DNA from: S012-113 sp965368405 | GTDB taxonomy: Bacteria > Bacteroidota > Bacteroidia > Cytophagales > Cyclobacteriaceae | Assembly: GCA_965368405.1 (NCBI GenBank) | Contig: CBDUMS010000006.1 | Coordinates: forward strand, 1-63,317 | Direction: 5' to 3' | Length of the DNA: 63,317 nucleotides | Part shown: positions 9,340 to 18,629 of the stretch, one piece after another | How positions within the stretch are numbered: position 1 is the stretch's first letter | Layout of the letters: every line of letters begins with the position of its first letter | Notes under the pieces: generated by a model | Database searches by the model: none | The model's input: the letters and a program-made list of their open reading frames with translations, nothing else | What the model was told of the DNA's origin: nothing | Position numbers and translations under genes: made by a program

Positions 9340-12336
9340 GTTTGGGATTATTATCGTAAACTTTGTCCCTCGCTCATACTCTGATTCCACTTTAATAGAC
9401 CCATCAAGCTTCAGTGCACTTTCGCGCGCAATATACAGGCCAAGACCCGAACCACTACTATTTTCTGAGGCACGATAGAACATATTAAATATTTTAGACA
9501 ATTGATCACGCTTGATTCCTACCCCATTATCTTCGACTTGGATCATCACGCCCTGCGTAACTGAGCTTGCTCTAACTTTAATAAATGGATCATTAATATA
9601 GGGCTTGAAATATCGAAACCCATTCGAGATTACATTACTTAATATTACCTGTAATCGCGTGCGGTCGGTACGGACACTTAACTCATCCGAAATATCAATG
9701 TTAATACTGATAACATTATCGGTATTCATATAAGCTAAGTTTTCCAAAACTTCTTCAATGATCGTCTTAATATTAACAGATTCAACTTCAACATTCATCC
9801 TAACATTACGCGAGTAACTAATAATCTCTTTTATGAAAGTATCTAGTTTGTGAACACTGGACTCAATCTTGTTAAGATATTCTGGTAAATTCTTCCTGTC
9901 TGTATCAATTTTCGAAATACTTATCAAACCTAAAATCGACGACAAAGGTGCTCTCAAGTCATGTGAAACACTATAAACGAAACTATCAAGTTCAGTATTA
10001 AGCTTTCGAAGTTCGCGATTTTTATCCTCAACGACCTTAATACGTATCCAGTAGATCGTAAAGGCTACAACCAATAAGAAGATAACGAGTAAGAGCAAGA
10101 ATAAGCGAGACTTGTAGAAGTATGGTTTAACCACAACAGAAAATTTGGCTGGGTTTTCATTCCAGTAGCCATCGTTATTTGCTGCTGTCACTTCAAAGGT
10201 AAAGCTCCCATCTGGCAAGTTCATATATGTAGCCTGATGTAGGTTTCCTACATTATTCCAATCCTTCTCATAACCATTCAAGCGATATTTAAAACTAACT
10301 TTTGCTGGTGAAGAATAGCTTAGGGCTGTAAAATCTATGCTGAGGCGCTGGCTACCAGGCTCAAGAACTACTTTCCCCTCACTAATCGCTTGTTCATTAT
10401 CGTCGATCGAAATCGACTTAACATATACCGGTGGAATGAATTTATTAATTTTAATATTGGCCGGGTCAATAATGGAAATTCCTTTGGAGGTAGGCACCCA
10501 TAGTTCTCCATTTTCGGTGATCAACATACGCGTAGCACCGGTGCACTCACCAGAAAGCATCCCATCTTTTTCATCATAAATTCGTGCAGTTATTAGATTT
10601 TGCCCTCCCTCTAAGAACTCATTCACCTGGGTTTCCTCTAATCGAACAATTCCCATATTTGAGGTAGCCCAGAGATATCCAAAGCTGTCCGAATACACAT
10701 CGAAAATAGTCGAAACAAGCAAGCCATTACTATTGTCCAGATGTTTAAACGCTCCGTCCTGGTATTTATAGAGGCCTACATCAGTTGCCATCCAAAAGGA
10801 CTCATTATCAATCACTTCGATATTAAAAATCAATGGCGATGATTGGTCAGAACCCACATTAATAACCTCTATACTACCATCGGGCTTTAATATATTTACT
10901 CCGCCATGATACGTACCCGCGAGAATGTTGCCATTAGGTAATTGTTCAAAACAAAACACATAATTGTCCGACAATCCTGTTTCTGTACTAATGACTTTTC
11001 GGGTTCCATCGACGCCAAAGCGAAGAACCCCTCCATCCTTAGCACCTACCCATACGTTACCTGTCTCGTCCTCGAAAAGACTGCGTATATTATTTGAGAG
11101 TAATCCATCAGACTTAGTTAATAATTGCTCTTTGCCATCTTCTATGCGCAATAAGCCTTTATATGTAGCTACCCAAATAACGCCATTAGAATCCTGTATT
11201 ATATCTTTAATACTTACGCTCGATAAGTCCGCATTTAACTTAAGTGGAAAAACCTTATTGTCTTTTAGTATATCGATGCCGCCATTATCATTACCTATCG
11301 CAATTGATCCGTCGCTCAATTCACAAATAATATTTACATACTGATTACTTAATCCGTCTTTAAGCGACACATTCAAAAAGTTGGAGTTCTTTAATTGAAC
11401 CAGGCCTCCGCGCTTAGAGGTAAGCCAAATATTACCTTCTTTATCAAACTCCAAACCGCTTATTTGGCGTGAAGGAAGGCCATCTTCCTCTTTCAGAAAT
11501 TGAATTTTACCGTCATTTTCAAGACGAACGATTCCTGTTTCCGTGGCAACCCATAAATTGCCATTTTCATCCTTTTTAAGGCTATTTACATAATAACCTT
11601 CCGTACCAGGTATGATAGACCATTCTTTTGATTCATGTCGAAATACGCCATTACTTGTACCTGCGTACTGAACATTATCAATTTCTAGAAGTGCCGTAAT
11701 ACTAATATCTTCGAAAACAGCCCCTCCTGTTTTCGTAAATTCACCATGGTGATACCGAATGATGCCATTATTATCGGTACTAAATAATAGCTCATTCTCA
11801 CTAACCTGTAAAATACACTCTACTGTAGTGTTCTTCAATAAACTATTATCTGCATATTGGTAGGCTTCATTCTCAGTGTCTTTGTAATACACACCTCTAT
11901 TTTTGACGCCAATCCAAACTCTATTGGCGTTGTCAATATGAATTGTCGTGATTGAGGCAGAAAAATTATTGTCGATATGATCCACTTCAAAAGCCGCCCC
12001 GTCATACAGCAGCAAACCACTAGTTAGGGTACCGAAATACATCGTCCCTTTTGTATCGGTACTGATTACACTAAAGCCATTTGATTTGAGTTCAGGTATT
12101 CCATTCGAATTGAAAATATCAAATGTATTGCCATCAAAACGAATCAGCCCATTATAAGAGGTGATCCATAAATACCCTTCTTTGGATTGTTTTAGACCTA
12201 TGAGATTATTTGAAGGCAGTCCCTCGTCCGTAGACCACACCTCTATGGTGTACTTATCTAAATCGGGTAAATCTGGCTGTGCTTGTGCCGCAATTATTGA
12301 ATGAAATAAAAAAATTGAGATTAGTAAGTATCTCAT
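9334..12336 (-). CDS. Two-component sensor histidine kinase with periplasmic propeller
   Basis: This 1000-aa kinase has a signal peptide (1-19), about a dozen reg_prop strands with repeated NxWVAT/GLxx motifs forming two periplasmic beta-propellers (about 25-660), a Y_Y_Y domain (about 685-738) and one transmembrane helix (about 744-764). The cytoplasmic part has HisKA with YSVSHDLRAP (phospho-acceptor His about 792), an N-box (SNVISNGFRY, about 900-907), a G1 box (VEDNGVG, about 933) and a G2 box (SGSGLGL, about 960). Unlike the hybrid two-component systems of Bacteroides that detect polysaccharides, it carries no receiver or AraC output, and no response regulator lies next to it, so its partner is elsewhere. 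The ligand is unknown. It converges on the DUF885 gene. Confidence 0.9.
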   Translation of the reverse strand: MRYLLISIFLFHSIIAAQAQPDLPDLDKYTIEVWSTDEGLPSNNLIGLKQSKEGYLWITSYNGLIRFDGNTFDIFNSNGIPELKSNGFSVISTDTKGTMYFGTLTSGLLLYDGAAFEVDHIDNNFSASITTIHIDNANRVWIGVKNRGVYYKDTENEAYQYADNSLLKNTTVECILQVSENELLFSTDNNGIIRYHHGEFTKTGGAVFEDISITALLEIDNVQYAGTSNGVFRHESKEWSIIPGTEGYYVNSLKKDENGNLWVATETGIVRLENDGKIQFLKEEDGLPSRQISGLEFDKEGNIWLTSKRGGLVQLKNSNFLNVSLKDGLSNQYVNIICELSDGSIAIGNDNGGIDILKDNKVFPLKLNADLSSVSIKDIIQDSNGVIWVATYKGLLRIEDGKEQLLTKSDGLLSNNIRSLFEDETGNVWVGAKDGGVLRFGVDGTRKVISTETGLSDNYVFCFEQLPNGNILAGTYHGGVNILKPDGSIEVINVGSDQSSPLIFNIEVIDNESFWMATDVGLYKYQDGAFKHLDNSNGLLVSTIFDVYSDSFGYLWATSNMGIVRLEETQVNEFLEGGQNLITARIYDEKDGMLSGECTGATRMLITENGELWVPTSKGISIIDPANIKINKFIPPVYVKSISIDDNEQAISEGKVVLEPGSQRLSIDFTALSYSSPAKVSFKYRLNGYEKDWNNVGNLHQATYMNLPDGSFTFEVTAANNDGYWNENPAKFSVVVKPYFYKSRLFLLLLVIFLLVVAFTIYWIRIKVVEDKNRELRKLNTELDSFVYSVSHDLRAPLSSILGLISISKIDTDRKNLPEYLNKIESSVHKLDTFIKEIISYSRNVRMNVEVESVNIKTIIEEVLENLAYMNTDNVISINIDISDELSVRTDRTRLQVILSNVISNGFRYFKPYINDPFIKVRASSVTQGVMIQVEDNGVGIKRDQLSKIFNMFYRASENSSGSGLGLYIARESALKLDGSIKVESEYERGTKFTIIIPNL

Positions 12337-12382
12337 TTAGATTAACCAATTAGTATCATAATAAATTTGCAGCCAAACAAAA

Positions 12383-12408
12383 AACCCTGACTTACATAAG
12401 TCAGGGTT
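12383..12408 (-). terminator. Rho-independent terminator of the thrS-infC-rpmI-rplT operon
   Basis: A perfect 11-bp inverted repeat (aaccctgactt / aagtcagggtt) with a 4-nt loop lies 27 nt downstream of the rplT stop. Read on the minus strand it is followed by a run of T residues (ttttttg), so it ends transcription from the translation operon. Confidence 0.9.
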
Positions 12409-12434
12409 ACGAATATAGTTGATTATTTAAAATA

Positions 12435-12779
12435 TTATTTGAGTTTTTTGATAATAGCTTTAAAAGCTTCTGGATGATTCATTGCTAAATCTGCCAATAC
12501 TTTTCTGTTTAAGTCAATATTAGCTTTTTTGATTTTACCCATGAACTGAGAATAACTCATTCCTTCGGCTCTTGCACCAGCGTTAATTCTTTGTATCCAA
12601 AGTTTACGAAAATCTCTTTTCTTAACTTTTCGATCTCTATAGGCATAAACTAAGCCTTTCTCAACAGCATTTTTAGCTACTGTCCAAACATTACTCCTAC
12701 GACCCCAGTATCCTTTGGCCGATTTCATTACCCGTTTCCTTCTGGCACGGGATGCTACACTATTTACACTTCTTGGCAT
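12435..12779 (-). CDS. rplT: 50S ribosomal protein L20
   Basis: The 114-aa protein matches L20 in length and sequence: the basic N-terminus PRSVNSVASRARRKRVMK, the central GYWGRRSN and KRDFRKLWIQRINA, and a C-terminus with NPEAF-like NHPEAFKAII. L20 binds 23S rRNA early in large-subunit assembly. It is the last gene of thrS-infC-rpmI-rplT, 90 nt after rpmI and just ahead of a terminator. In E. coli and Bacillus L20 represses its own operon; whether that holds here cannot be seen, although the 90-nt gap has short nested inverted repeats. Confidence 0.98.
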   Translation of the reverse strand: MPRSVNSVASRARRKRVMKSAKGYWGRRSNVWTVAKNAVEKGLVYAYRDRKVKKRDFRKLWIQRINAGARAEGMSYSQFMGKIKKANIDLNRKVLADLAMNHPEAFKAIIKKLK

Positions 12780-12869
12780 ATTATTATAATTTTTTGGTTA
12801 GAGGTGATCAATTATTTCGTTGATTCTTATTACCAATAACCTGGTGAAACATTAAACCTACTTAACAAC

Positions 12870-13064
12870 TTATATGTTAAGCATTCTTTTGATATTCTTC
12901 TCATCCGACTTGTGAACAAGTCCAGTTTGAGTAAGATTGCGCTTTTGCTTGGTTTCTTTCTTAGTAAGGATATGGCTTTTGAAAGCATGCTTTCTTTTTA
13001 TTTTACCAGTCCCAGTAAGCTTAAACCTTTTCTTAGCACCTGATTTAGTTTTAACTTTTGGCAT
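12870..13064 (-). CDS. rpmI: 50S ribosomal protein L35
   Basis: This is a 64-aa, very basic protein with the L35 signature MPKVKTKSGAKKRFKLTGTG and KRKHAFKSHILTKK. It is a structural protein of the large ribosomal subunit. It lies 24 nt downstream of infC and upstream of rplT in the conserved IF3-L35-L20 order. Confidence 0.98.
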   Translation of the reverse strand: MPKVKTKSGAKKRFKLTGTGKIKRKHAFKSHILTKKETKQKRNLTQTGLVHKSDEKNIKRMLNI

Positions 13065-13088
13065 TTCTATTTATTTAACAACTATATT

Positions 13089-13646
13089 CTACTTTTTACC
13101 TTTAGGAGCCAATATCACATACATTCGTTTACGTTCAAGTTTCGGCAATTGCTCTACTTTCCCATACTCTTCTAGCGCTTGAGCAAACTTAAGTAAGAGG
13201 ATTTCTCCTCGCTCCTTAAATACAATTGTTCGCCCAACAAAGTGCACGTATGCTTTTAACTTCGCTCCTTCTTTCAAAAACTTGATGGCATGCTTTAACT
13301 TAAAGTTAAAATCATGATCATCGGTATTGGGGCCAAAACGGATTTCCTTAATTACGGTCTTCTGCGCTTTCGCCTTAATTTCTTTTTGTTTCTTCTTCTG
13401 TTCGTACTTAAACTTAGAGTAATCAATTATCTTACAAACAGGTGGATCGGCTTTGGGTGATATCTCAACCAAGTCTAGTCCCTCACCTTCTGCCATTTCA
13501 AGCGCCTGATGAATTGGGTAAATACCAATTTTAATGTTCTCACCAACTACTCGAACATGAGATGCGGTAATCTTACTATTTACTTTATAAGGTTCCTCAG
13601 CTCGGACATATCGTTGTCCTCTGCCCCTGAATTTTTGTTTACTAAT
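13089..13646 (-). CDS. infC: Translation initiation factor IF-3 (AUU start)
   Basis: The protein reads as 185 aa starting at ATT, position 13646 downwards: I/M-SKQKFRGRGQRYVRAEEPY, then VNSKITASHVRVVGENIKIG and the first internal Met at residue 51. Conserved IF-3 features are GEGLDLVEISPKADPPVCKI and DYSKFKYEQKKKQKE in the N-domain, then KEIRFGPNTDDHDFNFKLKH in the C-domain. The next in-frame stop (TAA) lies five codons upstream of the ATT and no ATG, GTG or TTG occurs before Met51, which would delete most of the N-domain. A strong GGAGGG sits 4 nt before the ATT, unusual in this window. AUU initiation is the known autoregulatory device of infC, in which IF-3 discriminates against its own start codon. 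Confidence 0.95.
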   Translation of the reverse strand: MSKQKFRGRGQRYVRAEEPYKVNSKITASHVRVVGENIKIGIYPIHQALEMAEGEGLDLVEISPKADPPVCKIIDYSKFKYEQKKKQKEIKAKAQKTVIKEIRFGPNTDDHDFNFKLKHAIKFLKEGAKLKAYVHFVGRTIVFKERGEILLLKFAQALEEYGKVEQLPKLERKRMYVILAPKGKK

Positions 13647-13650
13647 TGTT

Positions 13651-13656
13651 CCCTCC
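13651..13656 (-). promoter_or_regulatory. Shine-Dalgarno of infC
   Basis: On the minus strand aaaGGAGGGaaca precedes the ATT start of infC with 4 nt between GGAGGG and ATT. Most genes here show only A-rich leaders, so this strong site helps fix the non-AUG start. Confidence 0.8.
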
Positions 13657-13727
13657 TTTGTTTAAGTGTTCAAAATAAGTTGCAAATATCGAATATTTCT
13701 TACAAAAATGTGCAAGAAATCAATGAA

Positions 13728-15674
13728 TTAAAGGTCAATTACTGCGGAGTTTACTTCATTATTGAATAAAACCACGAAATCGTCCAGTGGCATCGTACCA
13801 ATATCTCCTATTCCGTGTCTTCTAACCGATACTAATTTTTGCTCTTGTTCGTTCTCTCCCACGATAAGCATGAAAGGAATTTTCTTTACTTCAGCGTCAC
13901 GAATCTTTCGTCCTATCTTCTCAGCACGATTGTCGAGAAGGCCTCTAATATCAAGGGCGCCTAACTTATCAAAAACCTCTTGCGCATAATCTTCATACTT
14001 TTCGGATATTGATAAGACAGCAATTTGATCAGGTGTAAGCCATACCGGAAACTTCCCGGCGCAATGCTCGGTAAGCACCGCTACAAATCGTTCCATCGAG
14101 CCAAATGGTGCTCTGTGAATCATCACTGGTCTATGTTTGGCATTGTCTGCGCCTACATACTCTAGCTCAAATCGCTCAGGCAATGTATAATCTACCTGAA
14201 TTGTACCCAATTGCCATTTTCGACCAATGGCGTCTTTCACCATAAAATCTAACTTAGGTCCATAAAATGCCGCTTCTCCAACCTCGGTAACGGTATCCAA
14301 CCCTCTTTCATCGGCTGCTTCCTGGATATCAAGCTCCGCTCGATCCCAAAGTTCTGGGCTACCAATATACTTCTCCTGATTATCAGGATCTCGCAAAGAT
14401 ACCTGAGCAATAAAATCATCGAAGCCAAGGGCTTTAAAAACATATAGCACCAGGTCTATAACCTTTTTAAACTCTTCCTTAACCTGATCCGGTCGGCAGA
14501 AGATGTGGGCATCATCCTGTGTAAACCCACGAACTCTGGTTAATCCATGTAGTTCACCGTGCTGCTCATAACGATATACGGTTCCAAATTCCGCATATCG
14601 AATCGGTAAGTCCTTATAAGAACGAGGCTTTGTTTTATAGATCTCACAATGATGTGGACAATTCATTGGTTTTAGAAGGTATTCTTCACCTTCATGTGGG
14701 GTTCTAATTGGCTGAAATGAATCCGCACCATATTTCTCATAGTGTCCAGAAGTAATATAAAGCTCCTTGCTTCCTATATGCGGTGTCATTACGGGCTCAT
14801 AGCCTGCCTTCACCTGCGCTTTGCGCATGAAATTCTCCAATCTTTCACGTAAAAGTGTTCCTTTTGGTAACCACAGCGGTAGACCCATGCCTACCTTCTC
14901 AGAGAACGCAAACAATTCTAGCTCTTTACCAAGTTTACGATGGTCGCGCTTTTTGGCTTCCTCCAGCATTTCTAAATATTCCTTTAGCTCCTTTTGCTTT
15001 GGGAATGTGATACCATAAATACGAGTAAGCATCTTATTTTTTTCATCACCTCGCCAATAAGCTCCTGCGACATTTAAAAGCTTAATTGCTTTAATAATAC
15101 CCGTATTCGGAATATGAGGGCCTCTACAAAGGTCTGTAAACTCACCAACTTCGTAGAACGTAATCGTGCCGTCTTCTAGGTCATTAATTAGCTCAATCTT
15201 GTACTCATCACCTTTTTTAGAAAAATAGTCTAAGGCTTCGGCCTTGCTCACATCTTTGCGCGTATATTGATCTTTTCGTTGGGCCAATTCCAGCATTTTC
15301 TTTTCGACCTTCTCAAGCTCTGCTCCATCAAAATCTCGATCACCAAAATCAATATCATAATAAAACCCTTGTTCAATTGCCGGTCCAATGCCGAATTTAA
15401 TGCCAGGATACAGCTGTTCGAGGGCTTCTGCCATTAGATGCGCAGAAGAATGCCAAAAAGTTGCCTTGCCTTCTTCATCACGCCACGTTAATAGCTCTAT
15501 TGCGGCATCATCCTCTATTTCTCGATTTAAATCCCAAACCTCCCCATTTACCTTCGCAGAAATCACGTTTCTAGCAAGGCCTTCACTTATGCTCATGGCT
15601 ACATCATAACTAGTAGACTTGGCAGGCATTTCTTTTACAGTACCATCGGGTAGTGTAATATTGATATTACTCAT
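13728..15674 (-). CDS. thrS: Threonine--tRNA ligase
   Basis: The 648-aa class II synthetase has an N-terminal TGS domain (about 1-60), an editing domain with HSSAHLMAEAL (the HxxxH zinc pair) and TDLCRGPHI, and a catalytic core with PMNCPHHCEIY (zinc/substrate Cys), RYAEFGTVYRYEQHGELHGL (motif 2) and a motif 3 near HRAPFGSMERF. The C-terminal anticodon-binding domain begins at about 545 (WLTPDQIAVLSIS). It charges tRNA-Thr with threonine. The ATG at 15674 overlaps the preceding TPR gene by 8 nt, indicating co-transcription. infC follows after an 81-nt leader that contains an AAATAT-cga-ATATTT dyad at 13684-13698. Confidence 0.98.
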   Translation of the reverse strand: MSNINITLPDGTVKEMPAKSTSYDVAMSISEGLARNVISAKVNGEVWDLNREIEDDAAIELLTWRDEEGKATFWHSSAHLMAEALEQLYPGIKFGIGPAIEQGFYYDIDFGDRDFDGAELEKVEKKMLELAQRKDQYTRKDVSKAEALDYFSKKGDEYKIELINDLEDGTITFYEVGEFTDLCRGPHIPNTGIIKAIKLLNVAGAYWRGDEKNKMLTRIYGITFPKQKELKEYLEMLEEAKKRDHRKLGKELELFAFSEKVGMGLPLWLPKGTLLRERLENFMRKAQVKAGYEPVMTPHIGSKELYITSGHYEKYGADSFQPIRTPHEGEEYLLKPMNCPHHCEIYKTKPRSYKDLPIRYAEFGTVYRYEQHGELHGLTRVRGFTQDDAHIFCRPDQVKEEFKKVIDLVLYVFKALGFDDFIAQVSLRDPDNQEKYIGSPELWDRAELDIQEAADERGLDTVTEVGEAAFYGPKLDFMVKDAIGRKWQLGTIQVDYTLPERFELEYVGADNAKHRPVMIHRAPFGSMERFVAVLTEHCAGKFPVWLTPDQIAVLSISEKYEDYAQEVFDKLGALDIRGLLDNRAEKIGRKIRDAEVKKIPFMLIVGENEQEQKLVSVRRHGIGDIGTMPLDDFVVLFNNEVNSAVIDL

Positions 15675-16776
15675 TATTATTTAATTCGTTTTTCACTGAA
15701 TCTGTTAACTGATTTTTAAGGCTATCAGACAACATGCGCTCAGCACTTTTTTTACGCTGCAAATATGCTATTTTTCTTTGTAGATACGACAACTCGTCCG
15801 CAATCAATGTGTCTGTAGTGTCCATTTCGAATACTTCTTTATAATAGATTAGTGCTTCATCGTAACGATATCGTTTATCCAGTGCTCTCGCTGCGAGTAT
15901 CTTGTATTTAGCGATGTCAGGAAAATCATCAGTTGCCTCTTTGTATATCTGAATAAGGCTGTCTGTATTGTTCCGGACATTATAAATATCAATAATTATA
16001 TTATATGTACTCGTATCAGCGATACGTCTAACTTTCTGCTTATAGAGCACGAGAGCAGAATCAAGTTCATTAAGATGATAATAGATATCAGCATTTAACG
16101 TGATTATTCCAAGAGATCGATCAGGCTCAGCCACCCTTCCCAAAACCTCCTTGGCCTCGCTATAACGTTTTTGTCTGTATAAGAAATCACTATAAGATAG
16201 GATATTATCCTCGTACGATGAGTCTAACGTTAACACTTTGTTGTAGTATGAAGCCGCTAAGGCATTATTACCCGTTTTATCGTATTTTCTTGCGGCCATA
16301 TACAACACTTCCGGATCGTTAGGGTAAACGACTGCCAATGAATCAATAATATTATTAACAATACTAAACTCCGATAATGCGACCGCCATTTTTGCGAGAA
16401 TCAATGATTGTTGCAAGGACTGGCTACCAAGTTGATAGGCCGTTAATGCTTCCCTATAGGCTGTAGAAATATCATTTAACTCGAAGGCGTAATTCGCTCT
16501 AAGAGAATGATAGTACGAGTTCATCGGATCCTCCTTAATCGCCAATTTAATCTGACCCATAGCCTTTGACCATGCATGTTGGTTCTCATAAAGTCTGGCA
16601 AGAGCAGCATAACTAGTAGCACTGGAAACGGTACCGCTTTCCTCATAGATGGCTATCTTTCTCGAGGTTGTTAAGTTATCCTCTTCGGGGCTATGTGTTT
16701 TAAATTTAGAATACGGTGACGTATTACAGGAAAAAGCACCTAATATAATTAACCATAAAAAGATTCTCGAACACAT
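15667..16776 (-). CDS. TPR-repeat lipoprotein
   Basis: The 369-aa protein has a lipoprotein signal (LIILGAFSC, Cys17) followed by tandem tetratricopeptide helices from about residue 45 to 335, with repeats such as SYAALARLYENQHAWSKAM, PEVLYMAARKYDKTGNNALA and LGIITLNADIYYHLNELDSA. It probably serves as a protein-interaction scaffold on the inner face of an outer or inner membrane; no partner can be read. It overlaps thrS by 8 nt and is the first gene of the translation operon, an unusual companion that may only share the promoter. Confidence 0.85.
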   Translation of the reverse strand: MCSRIFLWLIILGAFSCNTSPYSKFKTHSPEEDNLTTSRKIAIYEESGTVSSATSYAALARLYENQHAWSKAMGQIKLAIKEDPMNSYYHSLRANYAFELNDISTAYREALTAYQLGSQSLQQSLILAKMAVALSEFSIVNNIIDSLAVVYPNDPEVLYMAARKYDKTGNNALAASYYNKVLTLDSSYEDNILSYSDFLYRQKRYSEAKEVLGRVAEPDRSLGIITLNADIYYHLNELDSALVLYKQKVRRIADTSTYNIIIDIYNVRNNTDSLIQIYKEATDDFPDIAKYKILAARALDKRYRYDEALIYYKEVFEMDTTDTLIADELSYLQRKIAYLQRKKSAERMLSDSLKNQLTDSVKNELNNNE

Positions 16777-16781
16777 ATTTT

Positions 16782-16789
16782 CAAAGATA
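16782..16789 (-). promoter_or_regulatory. Candidate -7 promoter element (TATCTTTG)
   Basis: On the minus strand TATCTTTG matches the Bacteroidota primary-sigma consensus TAnnTTTG, 5 nt upstream of the TPR-lipoprotein ATG. The closeness implies a very short leader or none. No convincing -33 TTG is at the usual distance. Confidence 0.45.
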
Positions 16790-16864
16790 AGGGCTATGTC
16801 AGGGATTTTAATATTGATTTACAATATATGTTTCTTAAGTTCGTCTGCTTAACAAAATAAAAGC

Positions 16865-18622
16865 ATGCCACAGCCAGAAAAATCAGAAAGAGAGAAGTTA
16901 GGAAATATTCGATACGTTTTTAAAAACATTATTCTTCCGCGAAAATGGCTTTTGCTCCTGGGGTTAGGAATAATAATAATTAACAGACTGGCGGGTTTAG
17001 TAATACCCGGCGCCAGTAAATTCTTAATCGATAATGTAATTAACGCTGGTGAATACGATAAGCTCAGTTTGCTGCTGGCTGTTGTGGGTGGAGCTGTACT
17101 AATCCAGTCATCAAGTTCCTTTGCCCTTACAAGGTTATTAAGTGTTGAAGCACAAAACTTAATTGCCAAGCTGCGTATCAAACTTCAAAAGCACATCATT
17201 AAACTCCCCGTAAACTATTTCGATAATCATAAAACGGGAGAACTTGTTTCTAGAATAATGACGGATGTTGAAGGTGTTCGGAATTTGGTAGGAACAGGCC
17301 TGGTGCAACTCTTTGGTGGCATTCTTACTTCTATTATCTCACTGGTGCTACTACTTCAAATAAATGTGGCATTAACAATCTATGTGCTCTTGCCCATGCT
17401 TGTATTCGGAGTTATTGCCATGAAGGCATTTGGATATATCCGGCCAATTTTTAGAAAAAGAGGAGAACTTAACGCACAGGTTACAGGTCGCCTCACTGAA
17501 TCACTAGGAGGAATTAGAGTAATTAAAGGCTTTAATGCTGAAGATTTTGAGATTGACGTTTTTAAAAAGGGCGTTAATAAATTATTCAATAATGTAAAGA
17601 AAACACTTACTTCAACCAGCCTTGTTACCAGTAGTTCTGCATTTTTATTAGGAATAGCCAGTATTACGATTATGGGTGTTGGGGCAAATCAAATTGCGTT
17701 AGGGCAAATGACTGTGGGTGATTTCTTTGCCTTTACCTTATACCTTGGCTTTCTTGTGGCTCCTATTGTTCAAATGGGCAATATTGGATCTCAAATTACA
17801 GAGGCGTTTGCCGGTCTAGATAGAATGGAGGAAATTCTACACACGCCTACAGAAGAAACGGAGGATAGCACTAAGAAGGATTTAAATAATGTTTCGGGCC
17901 ATATTAAGTTCGATGATGTAAGCTTCGCATATGATGAAAATGTGCCAGTACTCAAGCATATAAATTTCGAAATGGCGCCGGGAACCATGACTGCTCTTGT
18001 GGGCACTTCTGGATCCGGGAAAAGCACAATTGCTGGCCTAACTTCATCTTATATTAAACCTAAAGCGGGTAAAATTTGGGTTGATGAGCATGATCTCAAC
18101 GACTTATCATTAAGCTCTTTTCGCAGAAATCTTGGTGTAGTATTACAAGACGACTTTCTGTTCGAGGGCACGATTAGAGAGAATATTTTATTCTCACGAC
18201 CAAACGCTTCAGAAGCGGAATTGATGGAAGCTGTAAAACATGCCCACGTCGATGAATTTACAGATCGCTTTCCAGAACAATTGAACACATTAATTGGTGA
18301 AAGGGGTGTGAAGTTATCTGGAGGGCAAAGGCAAAGGCTGGCAATAGCGCGTGCAGTTCTGGTAAATCCAAAGATTCTGATCCTTGACGAAGCGACATCT
18401 AGCTTAGATACGGAGTCTGAATTATTTATTCAGGAGAGTCTAAACTATTTGCTCAAAGGCCGAACTACATTAGTTATTGCGCATAGATTAAGCACTATCC
18501 GACAAGCCGACCAAATCCTGGTCATTGAAAATGGTGAAATTGCTGAACGAGGAACCCATCAGGAACTTCTCGAAAAGGAAGGAAGATATTATGATTTATA
18601 CACGTACCAATCTCGTATCTAG
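16865..18622 (+). CDS. ABC transporter, fused permease/ATPase (MsbA-like exporter)
   Basis: The 585-aa half-transporter has an N-terminal six-helix exporter domain (about 25-320) and a C-terminal ATPase with Walker A GTSGSGKST (about 379-387), Q-loop, signature LSGGQRQR (about 484), Walker B ILILDEATSSLD (about 504) and the H-loop AHRLST. It should work as a homodimer in the inner membrane. Homologues include MsbA lipid A flippases and multidrug exporters, and sequence alone does not separate these. It is divergent from the TPR-thrS operon and converges on a beta-barrel gene with only 7 nt between stops. Confidence 0.93.
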   Translation: MPQPEKSEREKLGNIRYVFKNIILPRKWLLLLGLGIIIINRLAGLVIPGASKFLIDNVINAGEYDKLSLLLAVVGGAVLIQSSSSFALTRLLSVEAQNLIAKLRIKLQKHIIKLPVNYFDNHKTGELVSRIMTDVEGVRNLVGTGLVQLFGGILTSIISLVLLLQINVALTIYVLLPMLVFGVIAMKAFGYIRPIFRKRGELNAQVTGRLTESLGGIRVIKGFNAEDFEIDVFKKGVNKLFNNVKKTLTSTSLVTSSSAFLLGIASITIMGVGANQIALGQMTVGDFFAFTLYLGFLVAPIVQMGNIGSQITEAFAGLDRMEEILHTPTEETEDSTKKDLNNVSGHIKFDDVSFAYDENVPVLKHINFEMAPGTMTALVGTSGSGKSTIAGLTSSYIKPKAGKIWVDEHDLNDLSLSSFRRNLGVVLQDDFLFEGTIRENILFSRPNASEAELMEAVKHAHVDEFTDRFPEQLNTLIGERGVKLSGGQRQRLAIARAVLVNPKILILDEATSSLDTESELFIQESLNYLLKGRTTLVIAHRLSTIRQADQILVIENGEIAERGTHQELLEKEGRYYDLYTYQSRI

Positions 18623-18629
18623 AGCGAAA

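Noticed and set aside
12362..12369. Plus-strand TAAATTTG box
   Set aside because: It points towards the 3' end of rplT on the opposite strand with no gene to drive, so it is likely a chance match.
12780..12869. L20-type autoregulatory leader between rpmI and rplT
   Set aside because: Only short nested inverted repeats (GGTTA/TAACC around ATCAA/TTGAT) are present. They do not match a known L20 leader closely enough to annotate.
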